Positions 36,221 through 44,996 of a stretch of 64,000 nt of DNA are shown here, in pieces. The DNA comes from a virus. The DNA is taken from the IMG/VR virus record IMGVR_UViG_3300023174_000117, positions 23,581-87,580 of that record; one strand, written 5' to 3'. The notes beneath the pieces were generated by a model, which saw nothing but the letters and a program-made list of their open reading frames with translations, was not told the origin of the DNA and searched no databases. The first letter of the stretch is position 1. Each line of letters opens with the position of its first letter. The translations under genes and the position numbers were made by a program.

Positions 36221-37780
36221 TTAGTTAAAGAAAATTTTGCTTGTAGTGAAACCAACGCCATCTAGAGACTCTAGGTTTTCAGCCTTAGATCTGTGCTTTG
36301 GAACTGGCCTTCCATTCTTATCGAAGTCTATCTTGCTTAAAGGTAGGCCGAGCTTGGGACAGAAAAGTTCGATAGAGTTTGCTGTTTTTATTAAGTCCCC
36401 TCTCTTTAGCGCTTCTTTTACAAGAGAGTCGTCAGAAGTTTTTGATGCATTCTTGATTAAAGATTGGAAGTCATTTAGCGCAATCTTGAATCTCTCTGGT
36501 CCAAACTTGTCGCTAATGATGGTTAAGGCATCCTCTGCAAGCTTATAATCAGAAATTGCTACTGCTGCAGTTATTTTGTCGAATAGCTGAGAGTAGGAAA
36601 GCTTGTTTAGCTCGTCAGAATCTCTGAAGAATGGAGCGCTCTTTTCAGAGATAACGCCCGCTTCCTTTGTGAAGCTCTGAAATCCAGAGTGAGAGAAATC
36701 GTAAGACTTCTTGTTGAGGGTGTAGAACTTAGATGGAAGATTTACTAGGTCACCAGAGACTTCGACTGGAACTACAACGTCCTCATATCCTGAGGTGGTT
36801 GGTATTCTGGCCGCAAAAGCAAGTCTGTTCTTCTCAGATGAGGCAAGCTTAATCTGTGGATTAAAGGCCCCTATTAAGGTTAGTTCGGAGAAAACTACTC
36901 TAGAGGCTTTCTTCACTAAGTGCTCTGGAAGTCCGGATGCAGATGCTGTCAAAACCTCTTCGACATCAATCATATCTTTTAGTGCAGATGGAGTTACAGG
37001 AACATAGTCAGTTACACGGTATGATGCTCTCTGCTCCTCAAAATCACTTCTTGCGGAAGCCTTCTTATTCAGGGACTGTGACTTAAGCTCAACAAGTAGG
37101 GCTTCTTTTGTGATCGGCTCTAGGGAGTCTCCGGAAATAAAAGCCTTTGGTGGTGTAACTACGCCATTTGAAATCTGAACTGGAATTTTAACAGAAGATG
37201 TTGTAAAATCAGAATTCTTATAGGAAGCGCTGCAAAGAATGAAGTGCTCATTTCCACCAACGATATCAATTGAAGCTGGAGGAAGGTTTGCGGACGATAG
37301 CTCAATTGAGGTTAGCTTTTCTGCTTTTTTGATGAGATTCTTATCATAGGTTCCAAAGGATTTGTTGGCACCGAGTGAGAATATTCTGGAGAAAGCGTTT
37401 ACTGTATCGCTATCCTCAGAGAGTGAAACTGGGGCGGCTTCATCAGAAGCTCTCTTGGAGTGATAGGTTTTGTCAGATGGCTTGACGGAGGCGAATCCTT
37501 CAGGAAGGAGATCGTTTAACTCATATCTAAAAGCAGAATTGCCGTTAGAAAAACCATACATCTTGTTATAAAGATCTGCTATCTCTTTCTGTGAAATTAC
37601 GGGCTGCTTGCTGGCAACCTTAGTTAGGACATCCCTCATGTTTCCAATAAGCTGATCAGAAGGATTGCTCTGAGAAGATACTTCTAGTCTGTTGATTACA
37701 TAGGATGTTGGAAATTTCTTTCCATTATCCATTTTATCTAGAGCACTCTTTGCTGTTTTTATTAATTTAGATAATGACAT
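36221..37780 (-). CDS. Large virion-region protein rich in K-x-A-S motifs
   Basis: The protein has 519 residues with alternating helical and beta-rich parts. K-x-A-S style tetrapeptides recur (TKVASK, SKRASDE, NKKASAR, VKKASRV, IKLASSE, IKNASKT), which may be protease sites or simply helix ends. A repeated beta pattern (VKIPVQISNGVVTPPKAF and VVVPVEVSGDLVNLPSKF) suggests an internal duplication of about 170 residues. AGGTGAAAA precedes the ATG. Probably structural. Confidence 0.5.
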   Translation of the reverse strand: MSLSKLIKTAKSALDKMDNGKKFPTSYVINRLEVSSQSNPSDQLIGNMRDVLTKVASKQPVISQKEIADLYNKMYGFSNGNSAFRYELNDLLPEGFASVKPSDKTYHSKRASDEAAPVSLSEDSDTVNAFSRIFSLGANKSFGTYDKNLIKKAEKLTSIELSSANLPPASIDIVGGNEHFILCSASYKNSDFTTSSVKIPVQISNGVVTPPKAFISGDSLEPITKEALLVELKSQSLNKKASARSDFEEQRASYRVTDYVPVTPSALKDMIDVEEVLTASASGLPEHLVKKASRVVFSELTLIGAFNPQIKLASSEKNRLAFAARIPTTSGYEDVVVPVEVSGDLVNLPSKFYTLNKKSYDFSHSGFQSFTKEAGVISEKSAPFFRDSDELNKLSYSQLFDKITAAVAISDYKLAEDALTIISDKFGPERFKIALNDFQSLIKNASKTSDDSLVKEALKRGDLIKTANSIELFCPKLGLPLSKIDFDKNGRPVPKHRSKAENLESLDGVGFTTSKIFFN

Positions 37781-37787
37781 TTTTCAC

Positions 37788-38276
37788 CTAGATATATTTT
37801 TTTAATTCTGGAAATGTATTGATGAGGGATTCTTTCTTTGTAACTGGCTGCTCAGAAAGCAATTCTTTAACGAACTTTTCGTCAGAACCGGCTTTATCTA
37901 AAATAGCGGACTTAAAAATAGAAATATCCTCTCCGGAGAAACCAAAGTCTTCAGAAGAGAATCTATGTATTGGGATATTTTTATAGGCAAGTGTTACATT
38001 ACAATTGTCATAATCTGATGCTACAACCCAATCTCCAGAAGTTTTATAATCAAATTTTGGATCCGAGGCTCTAACCAAAAATTTCTTTCCATCAACTTCA
38101 GATAAGGTCCAGAGACCGTCATAAGGATTATATGGGCTGTTGGTGATCCTCACCATACCAAAAGCAACCTTCTCAAAACCAATGTCATCAGTTACCTCAA
38201 CGATTGTTTTATCGTTGAGATCCCTGGATTGTTTTTGTAATAATTTTATTAAAATATTGTCAAGATTGCTTGACAT
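37788..38276 (-). CDS. Hypothetical protein at the head of the late block
   Basis: The protein has 162 residues: a helical N-terminus (LDNILIKLLQKQSRDLNDK), a central SH3-like beta segment (FGMVRITNSPYNPYDGLWTL, then VDGKKFLVRAS), and a helical C-terminus. Its leader (38277-38369) contains the 12-base inverted repeat and a CTAGGAGAAG ribosome site, so it is probably the first gene of a leftward operon. No known domain. Confidence 0.45.
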   Translation of the reverse strand: MSSNLDNILIKLLQKQSRDLNDKTIVEVTDDIGFEKVAFGMVRITNSPYNPYDGLWTLSEVDGKKFLVRASDPKFDYKTSGDWVVASDYDNCNVTLAYKNIPIHRFSSEDFGFSGEDISIFKSAILDKAGSDEKFVKELLSEQPVTKKESLINTFPELKKYI

Positions 38277-38297
38277 AAACTTCTCCTAGGTAAACAA

Positions 38298-38349
38298 AAA
38301 TCTATTTATTAATAGAACTAATATCTATTGCCTGGTTATAAATAGATTT
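38298..38349. promoter_or_regulatory. 12-base inverted repeat in a probable operon leader
   Basis: AAATCTATTTAT (38298-38309) and its exact complement (38338-38349) are separated by 28 bases that contain a further AATAGA/TCTATT pair. It lies between the sigma-like gene and the first structural gene. It has no GC stem and no T-tract, so an operator or activator site is more likely than a terminator. Confidence 0.4.
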
Positions 38350-38369
38350 GAGAATTAATGTCATTATAT

Positions 38370-38807
38370 TTATATAGTTTTCTCTTTTATTTTATCCATT
38401 TCTTCCAGAAGAATCTGTATTTTGGGGTTTGTCTTGCAAATCTTTTTTAATTTTTTAAAGATTCCACCATATCTTTTTTTATCATTCCTATAATCAAGAT
38501 TCCCTCTAAGAGCCTTATGAACTGCGGACTGAGTGATGCCAAGAGACTCTGCGATTTGATTTTGTGTTTTTCCAACCAGAACCATATAGAGAATTTTTCT
38601 TTGGTGCTCAGTTAAAAAATCACCGTTTATGATTTCATAAACCTGCTCTAGGAGCTCAGACCTTAAGTCTACCAAATCTTCTGATAATGAATTTTCAGCC
38701 AATACTCCGGCTATACCTTTATCTTCTGAAAAATTATTTAACTTAGACTGATCAAAAGAAATCTCAACAATTCTATGTTGATAATTCTTGCTTTTATTTT
38801 TTTTCAT
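38370..38807 (-). CDS. Sigma region-4-like DNA-binding protein
   Basis: The protein has 145 residues. FLTEHQRKILYMVLVGKTQN followed by QIAESLGITQSAVHKAL (about residues 68-105) is a sigma-70 region-4 helix-turn-helix. No region 2 is present, so it is either a partner of another sigma factor or a repressor/activator with a region-4 fold. The ATG at 38807 overlaps the primase stop (TAATG) and has GGAG six bases upstream; a GTG six bases earlier is less likely. It is placed at the border between replication and structural genes, fitting a late-transcription regulator. Confidence 0.65.
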   Translation of the reverse strand: MKKNKSKNYQHRIVEISFDQSKLNNFSEDKGIAGVLAENSLSEDLVDLRSELLEQVYEIINGDFLTEHQRKILYMVLVGKTQNQIAESLGITQSAVHKALRGNLDYRNDKKRYGGIFKKLKKICKTNPKIQILLEEMDKIKEKTI

Positions 38808-39571
38808 TACCACTCCAAGGGAAGAATTTGGTTTACTTCATTAAAAAAATCCTCTTTTGCTTTTCCAGAATTTAAAAAATATTCCCCTGCATCTTTATAA
38901 CCTGACGGCAAACTCAGAAACCTAAGTTTCGCACCCTTGCTTATAAATTTGTTATAAATTTGAGAAGATGATTTTTTTCCACCATCATCCATATCTAGAA
39001 AAAATGTAATCTTATCGGTATATCTTGACAACTTGATGAAGTGATTCTTTGAAAACGCAGTTCCACACACAGCCACTGTGTTGGTTATACCGGAATCAAA
39101 CATACTCATTTGATCAAAATAACCCTCAACAACAAAAACATTTTGATTTAGTAGAATTTCCCTTCTGGAGAGTCCCAAACCAAATAAATAATTTGTTTTT
39201 TTAAACTTGCTATTTTTGTACTTCGGAATGTCGAGAATTGTCCTTTCTCTCTCAGACAACATGGTTCTTCCGGCCAAACCTACCGGGTTCCCATACTCAT
39301 CACGAATAGGAAAGATGATGGAATAATAATCGGAAAAATCACTCGTTCCGTCATAGTTCATCATTCCAATTTTTTTCAGAAAATCTTCTGATACATGCTT
39401 ACATAAGGTTTTTATATTTTTTGGAAAAAAACCTAACTGATATGTTTTAAAGATGTCGGTAGAGATCTTCCTCTCATCAAAGAGATAATCTTTACCTACC
39501 TTTGTTTTCTTTAAATTTTGATGACAAATATCGATTAATTTATTTAGTTCCGAAAAATCATTCTGAGTCAT
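38807..39571 (-). CDS. dnaG: DNA primase catalytic (DnaG RNA-polymerase/TOPRIM) domain
   Basis: The protein has 254 residues, containing only the catalytic core of DnaG: IIFPIRDEYGNPVGLAGRTM (residues 85-104), the NYLFGL motif, the TOPRIM glutamate motif FVVEGYFDQMSMFDSGI (E149, D153), and the DxD of ITFFLDMDDGGKK (D193/D195). The N-terminal zinc-binding domain is absent and is encoded separately at 59895-60428. The helicase-binding C-terminal domain is also missing. It synthesises RNA primers at the fork. It sits between a zinc-ribbon protein and a sigma-like gene; it overlaps the upstream gene by 14 bases. Confidence 0.85.
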   Translation of the reverse strand: MTQNDFSELNKLIDICHQNLKKTKVGKDYLFDERKISTDIFKTYQLGFFPKNIKTLCKHVSEDFLKKIGMMNYDGTSDFSDYYSIIFPIRDEYGNPVGLAGRTMLSERERTILDIPKYKNSKFKKTNYLFGLGLSRREILLNQNVFVVEGYFDQMSMFDSGITNTVAVCGTAFSKNHFIKLSRYTDKITFFLDMDDGGKKSSSQIYNKFISKGAKLRFLSLPSGYKDAGEYFLNSGKAKEDFFNEVNQILPLEW

Positions 39572-39923
39572 CTTCTTTCTCTATTGCCAAGACATTTGGT
39601 TTTATTTTTTCCATCGCATGAACCATCATCTCACTAACCTGAATTGTACAATTCTTGGTCTGACAGTCCTTGCCATATGGAACACCATTAATTACGGTGG
39701 TTTCAACCCTATTGTTGCAATTAGAGCAATTAAAAGTAAATGCTTTGTTCTTTGTCTTCATGAATATATCTTTGTTTCTTCGCATGGAAGATTTTGTATA
39801 TTCCGAAACATTAACTATCTCTTCGTCACATTTTCTACAGATTACCTGATTTGAGTCCAGATCGAGCGAACCTTCCGTCATACCATCTGATTTCTTACAT
39901 CTGTTGTTACAATTTAAAAGCAT
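39558..39923 (-). CDS. Two-zinc-ribbon protein, possible primase accessory
   Basis: The protein has 121 residues. Cys pairs occur as CNNRCKK, CRKCDE, CSNCNNR and CQTKNC, enough for two zinc ribbons. The tail is acidic. A CGGAG site lies six bases before the ATG. The start lies between RecA and the primase core and overlaps the latter, so it may supply a DNA-binding function to one of them; that is inference. Confidence 0.5.
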   Translation of the reverse strand: MLLNCNNRCKKSDGMTEGSLDLDSNQVICRKCDEEIVNVSEYTKSSMRRNKDIFMKTKNKAFTFNCSNCNNRVETTVINGVPYGKDCQTKNCTIQVSEMMVHAMEKIKPNVLAIEKEDDSE

Positions 39924-39926
39924 ATG

Positions 39927-41078
39927 TTACTCCGAATCTTCGAGTGCGGATGAATCCGACGCAGAATCTTCATCATCATGAACTGATGCAACTGGACCCT
40001 CTCCGGAGAGATATTTTTCTCTACATGCTTCTTCAAGCTGGATTAACTTTGTATTATCATCCAGATAGTCAAGAATAGCTTGCTTTCCATTAAATTTTTC
40101 TTGCCCAAGAACATAGGTTTTGTTATTTGGCCTATCAACGAGTCCCATCAGGATTGCTAGATTTAGAACTTCTTCATTTCTATTTACAATACCTTTTGTA
40201 TATTTGATTGTATAGATAGCCTCTCTATATGGTGCTCCCACTTTATTCTTCTGAATCTTTGCTTTGACCTTATGACCGACTATCTCTTCATTTTCATCTT
40301 CGACCCGGTTGTCCGCACCTCCCATGGGAGCCATGTTAATCATAACACTGCAGGCATGTTTAAGTGCCTTTCCTCCTGGCGAATCCTCGGGATTCCCATA
40401 CATAACTCCTGGATTTACTCGTATCTGGTTGATGAAAATCATGGCCACATTTGCTTCTGCAACGGCCGGTGTAAGTTTCTTCAACTCTGTAGATAGGAAC
40501 CTTGGCATTGGAGCCATATTCTGTTTACCGATAGAAGCATCTGCTTCCATTGGGGTATTCATTGCAGCAACTGAATCAATGACAATAACTCCAAGGTTTT
40601 TAAACCTAGGGTCTGTACCCTCCTTAACTAAATCTAGGACACCCATAGTACTCTTAGTTGTTTTCCCGGTAATCTTATTTGTGGTAGATTTTCCAATCAA
40701 TCCTTCGAAAATCTTCTTTGCATCATTTGTCTTTGCAACAATAATTCTGGATGTGTCAAGACCAAGAGACTTTGCCCAGGAAGCATCATAGGTAAACTCG
40801 GCATCAACAAACATTGCCGTATTTGACGGATTTTCATTCAGCCAAGATTTCATACAGAGTAGGGATAGGAGTGTCTTACCAGACGATTCTTTCCCGGCCA
40901 ATTGGATAATTCTTCCTCTTGGAAATCCACCGACACCAAGAGCATAATCAAGCGAAGCACTTCCACTTCTAATAACATCATATGCACCAACTGTATCAAT
41001 ATCGCCATCAAGAAAGAGGCAATCGTCACCAAACAATGACAAAAGCTCTTTCTCTCCCTCAGAAGTTTTTTTACTCAT
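39927..41078 (-). CDS. recA: RecA-like recombinase
   Basis: The protein has 383 residues. Walker A is GKESSGKT (62-69), the catalytic glutamate lies in DAEF (92-95), and Walker B is GVIVIDSVAAM (163-173). The MAW-like INQIRVNPGVMYGNPEDSPG corresponds to the RecA L2 region. The C-terminal tail is acidic with DEDSASDSSALEDSE, as in host RecA. It forms filaments on single-strand DNA for strand exchange and repair. TGGAGATAGT precedes the ATG. It sits in the recombination cluster with SSB and RuvC. Confidence 0.9.
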   Translation of the reverse strand: MSKKTSEGEKELLSLFGDDCLFLDGDIDTVGAYDVIRSGSASLDYALGVGGFPRGRIIQLAGKESSGKTLLSLLCMKSWLNENPSNTAMFVDAEFTYDASWAKSLGLDTSRIIVAKTNDAKKIFEGLIGKSTTNKITGKTTKSTMGVLDLVKEGTDPRFKNLGVIVIDSVAAMNTPMEADASIGKQNMAPMPRFLSTELKKLTPAVAEANVAMIFINQIRVNPGVMYGNPEDSPGGKALKHACSVMINMAPMGGADNRVEDENEEIVGHKVKAKIQKNKVGAPYREAIYTIKYTKGIVNRNEEVLNLAILMGLVDRPNNKTYVLGQEKFNGKQAILDYLDDNTKLIQLEEACREKYLSGEGPVASVHDDEDSASDSSALEDSE

Positions 41079-41092
41079 ACTATCTCCATTTT

Positions 41093-42736
41093 TCAGTAGT
41101 TATGGTTTAGGTTGGAACTTGATGGTACACGCCAGCCTGCGGGGGGTTGCCACCCCGAAGGATTTGCAAGGTCTTCGGACAGTACGGCTTCTGTATTTAA
41201 GAGCAGAAGTGTAATACTTACAGCATTTTGTACGGCCGTCTTTGTAACTTTTTTGGGATCCAAAACCCCCATTTTAAGCATATCGCCGTACATTCTTCCA
41301 TGTAGATTATACCCATGCCAATAGTTATTTTCAGACAAAATTCTTGATTCGATTTCTTCAGGTGACTGATATCCATTTTCCATTATTTGGCGAAATGGAC
41401 GCTTGCACGCACGCACGAGCACCTCTGTTGCTGCCCGATATTCTTGAGGAACATCATCCATGCAAATGGACGAGGCAGCCCTCAAAAGAGCAATGCCGCC
41501 GCCAGGAAGGATTCCGGATTCTATCGCAGCCTTTGTTGCGCACACCGCATCTTCAACTCGATCTCCCTTTTCTCGTAGCTCTGCCTCAGTAGAATAAGCA
41601 ACGCCTATAACTGCAGCCTTATTATTTAGGAAGGCCAGCCTTTCACGAATGTCTTTTCGATCCATGTCGCTTATGACGTTTTCTAGAGCTTCACGATAAA
41701 GCTTGCTCTTTTCTCTTATCGAGTTTTCATCTTTTCTTCCACCAATAATTGTTGTGAAATATCTAGAGACGGTTATTTTTTCCGCAAAACCTAGCTCAGA
41801 AACTGCTGCGCTCGCCAAAGGAAGGCCACGCTCCTCCCCATAGACTTTTGTTCCGCAAAGGAGTGCCAAGTCTGCCAACCACTCCGAATTATTCTTACCC
41901 ATAATGGGGTATTCGACCGTTACTGCGTTTAGCCTTCCTTGCTTTCTATTTAGGGCGATCATGTCAATCGCCTCTTGCCTAATTGTCTTTGCGATAATAA
42001 GGATTGGTCGATTCTCCTTGTGAAGCTGCTCAAGAACCTGGACGAAATCCTGCACATGAGTAATGTCACGTTCACATATGAGCACGTATGCGTTATCTAA
42101 TGTGACTGGATCTTCATCTTTCTTTAGGATTGCCGATGTAGAATATCCAGATTTTAGCTCTACTCCATCGGTATACTTTACACGATTCTCAACACCCGCA
42201 TAAGCTTCTGCGGTAACCAGGCCATTTCTACCAACCTTTTCAAAAGCCTCTGCAATGACAGAGCCAAGCTCATTATCATTGTTAGCCGAAATAGAGGCGA
42301 TGTGCTTAATCTCATCAAAGGAGTCAATCTCCTTTGAATGATCATCAAGATGCTTTAAAATTAGAGAGGCGGCATAATTTAAGCCGTCTCTGAAAAAGAT
42401 AGGATTTACACCAGAAGATATGGTTTGCATACCCTCAGAAAGAATTGCCTCAGCTAATACTGTTGCCGTAGTTGTTCCGTCTCCAGCGACATCAGCAGTA
42501 CGACCAGCAACTTCTTTTATCAATCTACATCCCAACTCCTCTACAGGATCTTCTAGGACGACCTCTCTTGCAACAGAAACACCATCTTTTGTAATTGTTG
42601 GTGCTCCGACGAATTTTCCGAGAATTACATTCCTTCCGTGCGGACCCATGGTAACCGAAACTGTTTTTGCCAATTTCTTGGCGCCACTAACAATCTTTTC
42701 TCTCGCCTCATCACCATAAACAATTATTCTTGACAT
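41093..42736 (-). CDS. groEL: GroEL-type chaperonin
   Basis: The protein has 547 residues from the ATG at 42736, which has AGAGG just before it; the frame continues upstream but would run into the previous gene's region. GroEL landmarks are present: VSVTMGPHGRNVILGK, DGVSVAREVVLEDPVEELG, AGDGTTTATVLAEAIL, ASISANNDNELGSVIA, and SGILPGGGIALLRA. The typical GGM-repeat tail is replaced by a Pro/Trp/Asn-rich end (PPAGWRVPSSSNLNHNY). It probably folds virion or replication proteins in place of, or with, the host chaperonin. No groES is visible in this window. Confidence 0.9.
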   Translation of the reverse strand: MSRIIVYGDEAREKIVSGAKKLAKTVSVTMGPHGRNVILGKFVGAPTITKDGVSVAREVVLEDPVEELGCRLIKEVAGRTADVAGDGTTTATVLAEAILSEGMQTISSGVNPIFFRDGLNYAASLILKHLDDHSKEIDSFDEIKHIASISANNDNELGSVIAEAFEKVGRNGLVTAEAYAGVENRVKYTDGVELKSGYSTSAILKKDEDPVTLDNAYVLICERDITHVQDFVQVLEQLHKENRPILIIAKTIRQEAIDMIALNRKQGRLNAVTVEYPIMGKNNSEWLADLALLCGTKVYGEERGLPLASAAVSELGFAEKITVSRYFTTIIGGRKDENSIREKSKLYREALENVISDMDRKDIRERLAFLNNKAAVIGVAYSTEAELREKGDRVEDAVCATKAAIESGILPGGGIALLRAASSICMDDVPQEYRAATEVLVRACKRPFRQIMENGYQSPEEIESRILSENNYWHGYNLHGRMYGDMLKMGVLDPKKVTKTAVQNAVSITLLLLNTEAVLSEDLANPSGWQPPAGWRVPSSSNLNHNY

Positions 42737-42744
42737 AGGACCTC

Positions 42745-43290
42745 TTATTTTATATTTTTTTGATTTTTTATCGCATGACAATAAGCTACTGCGATAGCGT
42801 CGGCTTGATCGAAATACTCTTTGGATATATTACCAACTCTATTTAAATCAAATTTGAAGGAAGGGAATGTTGTTTTCATTAAGTTAAAAATATCGTCTTT
42901 TGAAACACTTTTTATATTTAAATGCTTGGATATTACAGACCTGACGCTGGTAACCGGATATTTGTCAGTCTCATAACCTAATGTTTGAAGGCAAATTAAT
43001 GACACAAGTTCGTTAAAAAAAGAAAGAACTATAATTGTCCTTGCCGTACTTCTTCCTGCTGTAAATCTGCTTGCATACGCTTCTACAGCTACGGAGTCTG
43101 GAGCTTCCGTCAACAGCAAGCTCTTTATTTTCTCGGATGCCTTCATGGCCCTGAAAGTTAAACTTCCTTTTGAAGATGGTGGCGGCTTGATATGACCCGT
43201 CTTTATCAAGCTTATATTCTTATCGTCATATTCTATTACTGCATACCCTATGGTATTTGATGATATATCTAAACCTAAAATTTTTGGCAT
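42745..43290 (-). CDS. ruvC: RuvC-like Holliday-junction resolvase
   Basis: The protein has 181 residues from MPKILGLDISSNTIGYAVIE. The first acidic residue of the RNase-H-like core is D7 in GLDISSN. The second acidic motif is VAVEAYAS, and the end has EYFDQADAIAVAYCHAI with the typical final acidic pair. The Lys/basic region follows the junction-binding pattern. It should cut recombination intermediates before packaging. An upstream start would overlap the terminator at 43320-43343, so I reject it. No ribosome site is visible before 43290; TATATTATATCT lies there, possibly a -10 box, so a leaderless or short-leader start is possible. Confidence 0.75.
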   Translation of the reverse strand: MPKILGLDISSNTIGYAVIEYDDKNISLIKTGHIKPPPSSKGSLTFRAMKASEKIKSLLLTEAPDSVAVEAYASRFTAGRSTARTIIVLSFFNELVSLICLQTLGYETDKYPVTSVRSVISKHLNIKSVSKDDIFNLMKTTFPSFKFDLNRVGNISKEYFDQADAIAVAYCHAIKNQKNIK

Positions 43291-43319
43291 AGATATAATA
43301 TACTGCATAAAAAAAATGA

Positions 43320-43343
43320 GGCGAGTAATTTTACATACTCGCC
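43320..43343 (-). terminator. Intrinsic terminator after the SSB gene
   Basis: The stem GGCGAGTA / TACTCGCC has an eight-base loop and on the minus strand is followed by TCATTTTTTTT. It lies about 20 bases past the SSB stop. Confidence 0.8.
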
Positions 43344-43364
43344 CCAAAGAAACAAACTTAAATC

Positions 43365-44018
43365 TTACTCAAAGTCAAAATTGAACTTGGAACTCTTTCC
43401 TGACGAAGCTGACTTTGATTGAGCGGCTTGAGCGAAATCATCATCGTCATCACTATCTCCTGCACTCCAACCTAGAAGCTTGCAAATCTCCTCGTCTGGC
43501 ATGGGGCTTGTAATCTTATCAAGATTGATTCGATCATTGAAGTCCACAAACTTCTGTTTTAGATTTGACTCCAACGCTTCTTTTGGATTTGGAGTTACGG
43601 TATATAGTGGCTGAGTACCCTTTGGACCCTTGTTGATGCTGATGTCGTAAGCGGTTGCCTTACCCCACTTAGGGTTATTGATTAGAGTCTGAATTCCCTT
43701 GAAGATCTGGCTTCCAACTTCAAGGACTCGAAACTCATTATCACTACGGTCAAGAACCTTGATTAGATAGCTTGGCTGAAGTCGAAAGCCTGCCTCCTCA
43801 AGTCGCTTAACAAGTGACTGGTTACCGGTGGGGCTCAAGATCTTCTTGTTGGAACCATCCTGAGTTGTAATCCAGTGAACATAAGTTCGAATGGGGTTAC
43901 TCATAACGCGAACAACGTTCTCACCCTCCTTCAGCCTCATGAAATCTGAGGGTCGCTTCTCCTTTGATGCTCCAACGTCATTCCAATCGATCTCGCCTGA
44001 AGTAAGTTCTCGTGACAT
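43365..44018 (-). CDS. Single-stranded DNA-binding protein
   Basis: The protein has 217 residues. An OB-fold-like core begins EGENVVRVMSNPIRTYVHWI and continues to KWGKATAYDISINKGPKG and PLYTVTPNPKE, as in phage gp32/SPO1-type SSBs. The C-terminal tail is acidic (DSDDDDDFAQ) and ends FNFDFE, the usual aromatic-acidic tail that recruits partner proteins. A strong AAAGGAG site and its own terminator suggest high expression. It coats single-strand DNA at the fork. Confidence 0.75.
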   Translation of the reverse strand: MSRELTSGEIDWNDVGASKEKRPSDFMRLKEGENVVRVMSNPIRTYVHWITTQDGSNKKILSPTGNQSLVKRLEEAGFRLQPSYLIKVLDRSDNEFRVLEVGSQIFKGIQTLINNPKWGKATAYDISINKGPKGTQPLYTVTPNPKEALESNLKQKFVDFNDRINLDKITSPMPDEEICKLLGWSAGDSDDDDDFAQAAQSKSASSGKSSKFNFDFE

Positions 44019-44082
44019 GTATTCTCCTTTTAATTTATTTTGTTGAACTAAGAATCAATTGTTTTTTTATTTTTGAATCAGT

Positions 44083-44643
44083 TTACTTCCACTCTATATC
44101 ACCACAAAAATTTTCTTCCTCACTTTTTGCTTTGTTGTAAGTTGGTAACTCTAACTCTGAATAGTTTGGCGTTGGAGCAAATGTAGAATACCCTGATGAA
44201 GCTTCAATACCATAATCTCTTTTTAGATACGATTTGAGCGAGTAATGCCACATCGAAAAATACTTTACCTTGTTTTCAAGCCACATCTTACAGACTTTCG
44301 CAATCTCAAGATCTTCCTTTGCTGAAATAACCTCGACATCACTTTGAATGAACCACTCCTTCTCTTTAGCAGTTTTATGACCAGCATCTTTGGCTCTAAT
44401 TAGTGCTGATTCTGCTTCTATCTTGTCTAATCGGATTTTCTTAATGCCAATATACTTATCAACTTGCGCAATTTTCTCTTGACACAAATCCTGTGCTTCA
44501 ATCGTTGTTATCAAATATTTTTCTGCAATATTTGCATCAATTACTCCGTTTTTAGGAAGAATCTTCCCAAGCTTCATAATATCGGAAAGATCCATATCTT
44601 CTATGGAAAATTCAGCTATATTAACAACCGATTTAAATTTCAT
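44083..44643 (-). CDS. Coiled-coil protein, possible recombination mediator
   Basis: The protein has 186 residues. Residues 55-150 are a long charged coiled coil ending WHYSLKSYLKRDYGIE, and the C-terminus is short and acidic. The order 'helical core, then SSB gene' is the same as for UvsY-type mediators that load RecA-type proteins onto SSB-coated DNA, but sequence alone is too weak to name it. Unknown otherwise. Confidence 0.4.
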   Translation of the reverse strand: MKFKSVVNIAEFSIEDMDLSDIMKLGKILPKNGVIDANIAEKYLITTIEAQDLCQEKIAQVDKYIGIKKIRLDKIEAESALIRAKDAGHKTAKEKEWFIQSDVEVISAKEDLEIAKVCKMWLENKVKYFSMWHYSLKSYLKRDYGIEASSGYSTFAPTPNYSELELPTYNKAKSEEENFCGDIEWK

Positions 44644-44684
44644 CGAACCAATCCCTTCCGTCCCTTATATTCTACCCCGACCTT

Positions 44685-44996
44685 TTATTCGGAATTGTTA
44701 ATTTTATCTTCCATTTTTTTAATTCTTTTTTCCATATTTTCAACCCTATCGACAAAAGAATCCAGCCTTCTCATGCGCTGATTAAAAGATACATTTAACA
44801 AGAAATAAATTATGGGGACAGGCGTAGCCTTTTGTAGGCTTGGAGAAACTTGAATTATACATCCAGCACTATTTGTTTGGAATAGCCCTACAAAAGACTC
44901 CGACCCGAAGATCTTTGCCAAATTTTCATAATAATGAAATTCTTCTTTTGTGAGAAGTATTTTAGTATTGGCTATGTTTCTAATGGATTCGGACAT
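44685..44996 (-). CDS. Hypothetical small protein
   Basis: The protein has 103 residues with a hydrophobic middle (PVPIIYFLLNVSF) and a C-terminal coiled coil (VDRVENMEKRIKKMEDKI). A single membrane-like helix is possible. The start overlaps the upstream stop (TAATG), so it is co-translated with the zinc-ribbon protein at 44996. Confidence 0.45.
   Translation of the reverse strand: MSESIRNIANTKILLTKEEFHYYENLAKIFGSESFVGLFQTNSAGCIIQVSPSLQKATPVPIIYFLLNVSFNQRMRRLDSFVDRVENMEKRIKKMEDKINNSE

Noticed and set aside
38367-38374. T4-type late promoter box (TATAAATA) on the minus strand
   Set aside because: The same octamer also occurs inside coding regions of this AT-rich DNA, so it carries little weight alone.
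42737-42781. 15-residue N-terminal extension of GroEL
   Set aside because: It overlaps the ruvC 3' end, and an AGAGG ribosome site supports the ATG at 42736, where GroEL homology begins.
43291-43347. Upstream start for ruvC
   Set aside because: It runs through the SSB terminator stem; the RuvC family begins at the MPKILGLD segment.
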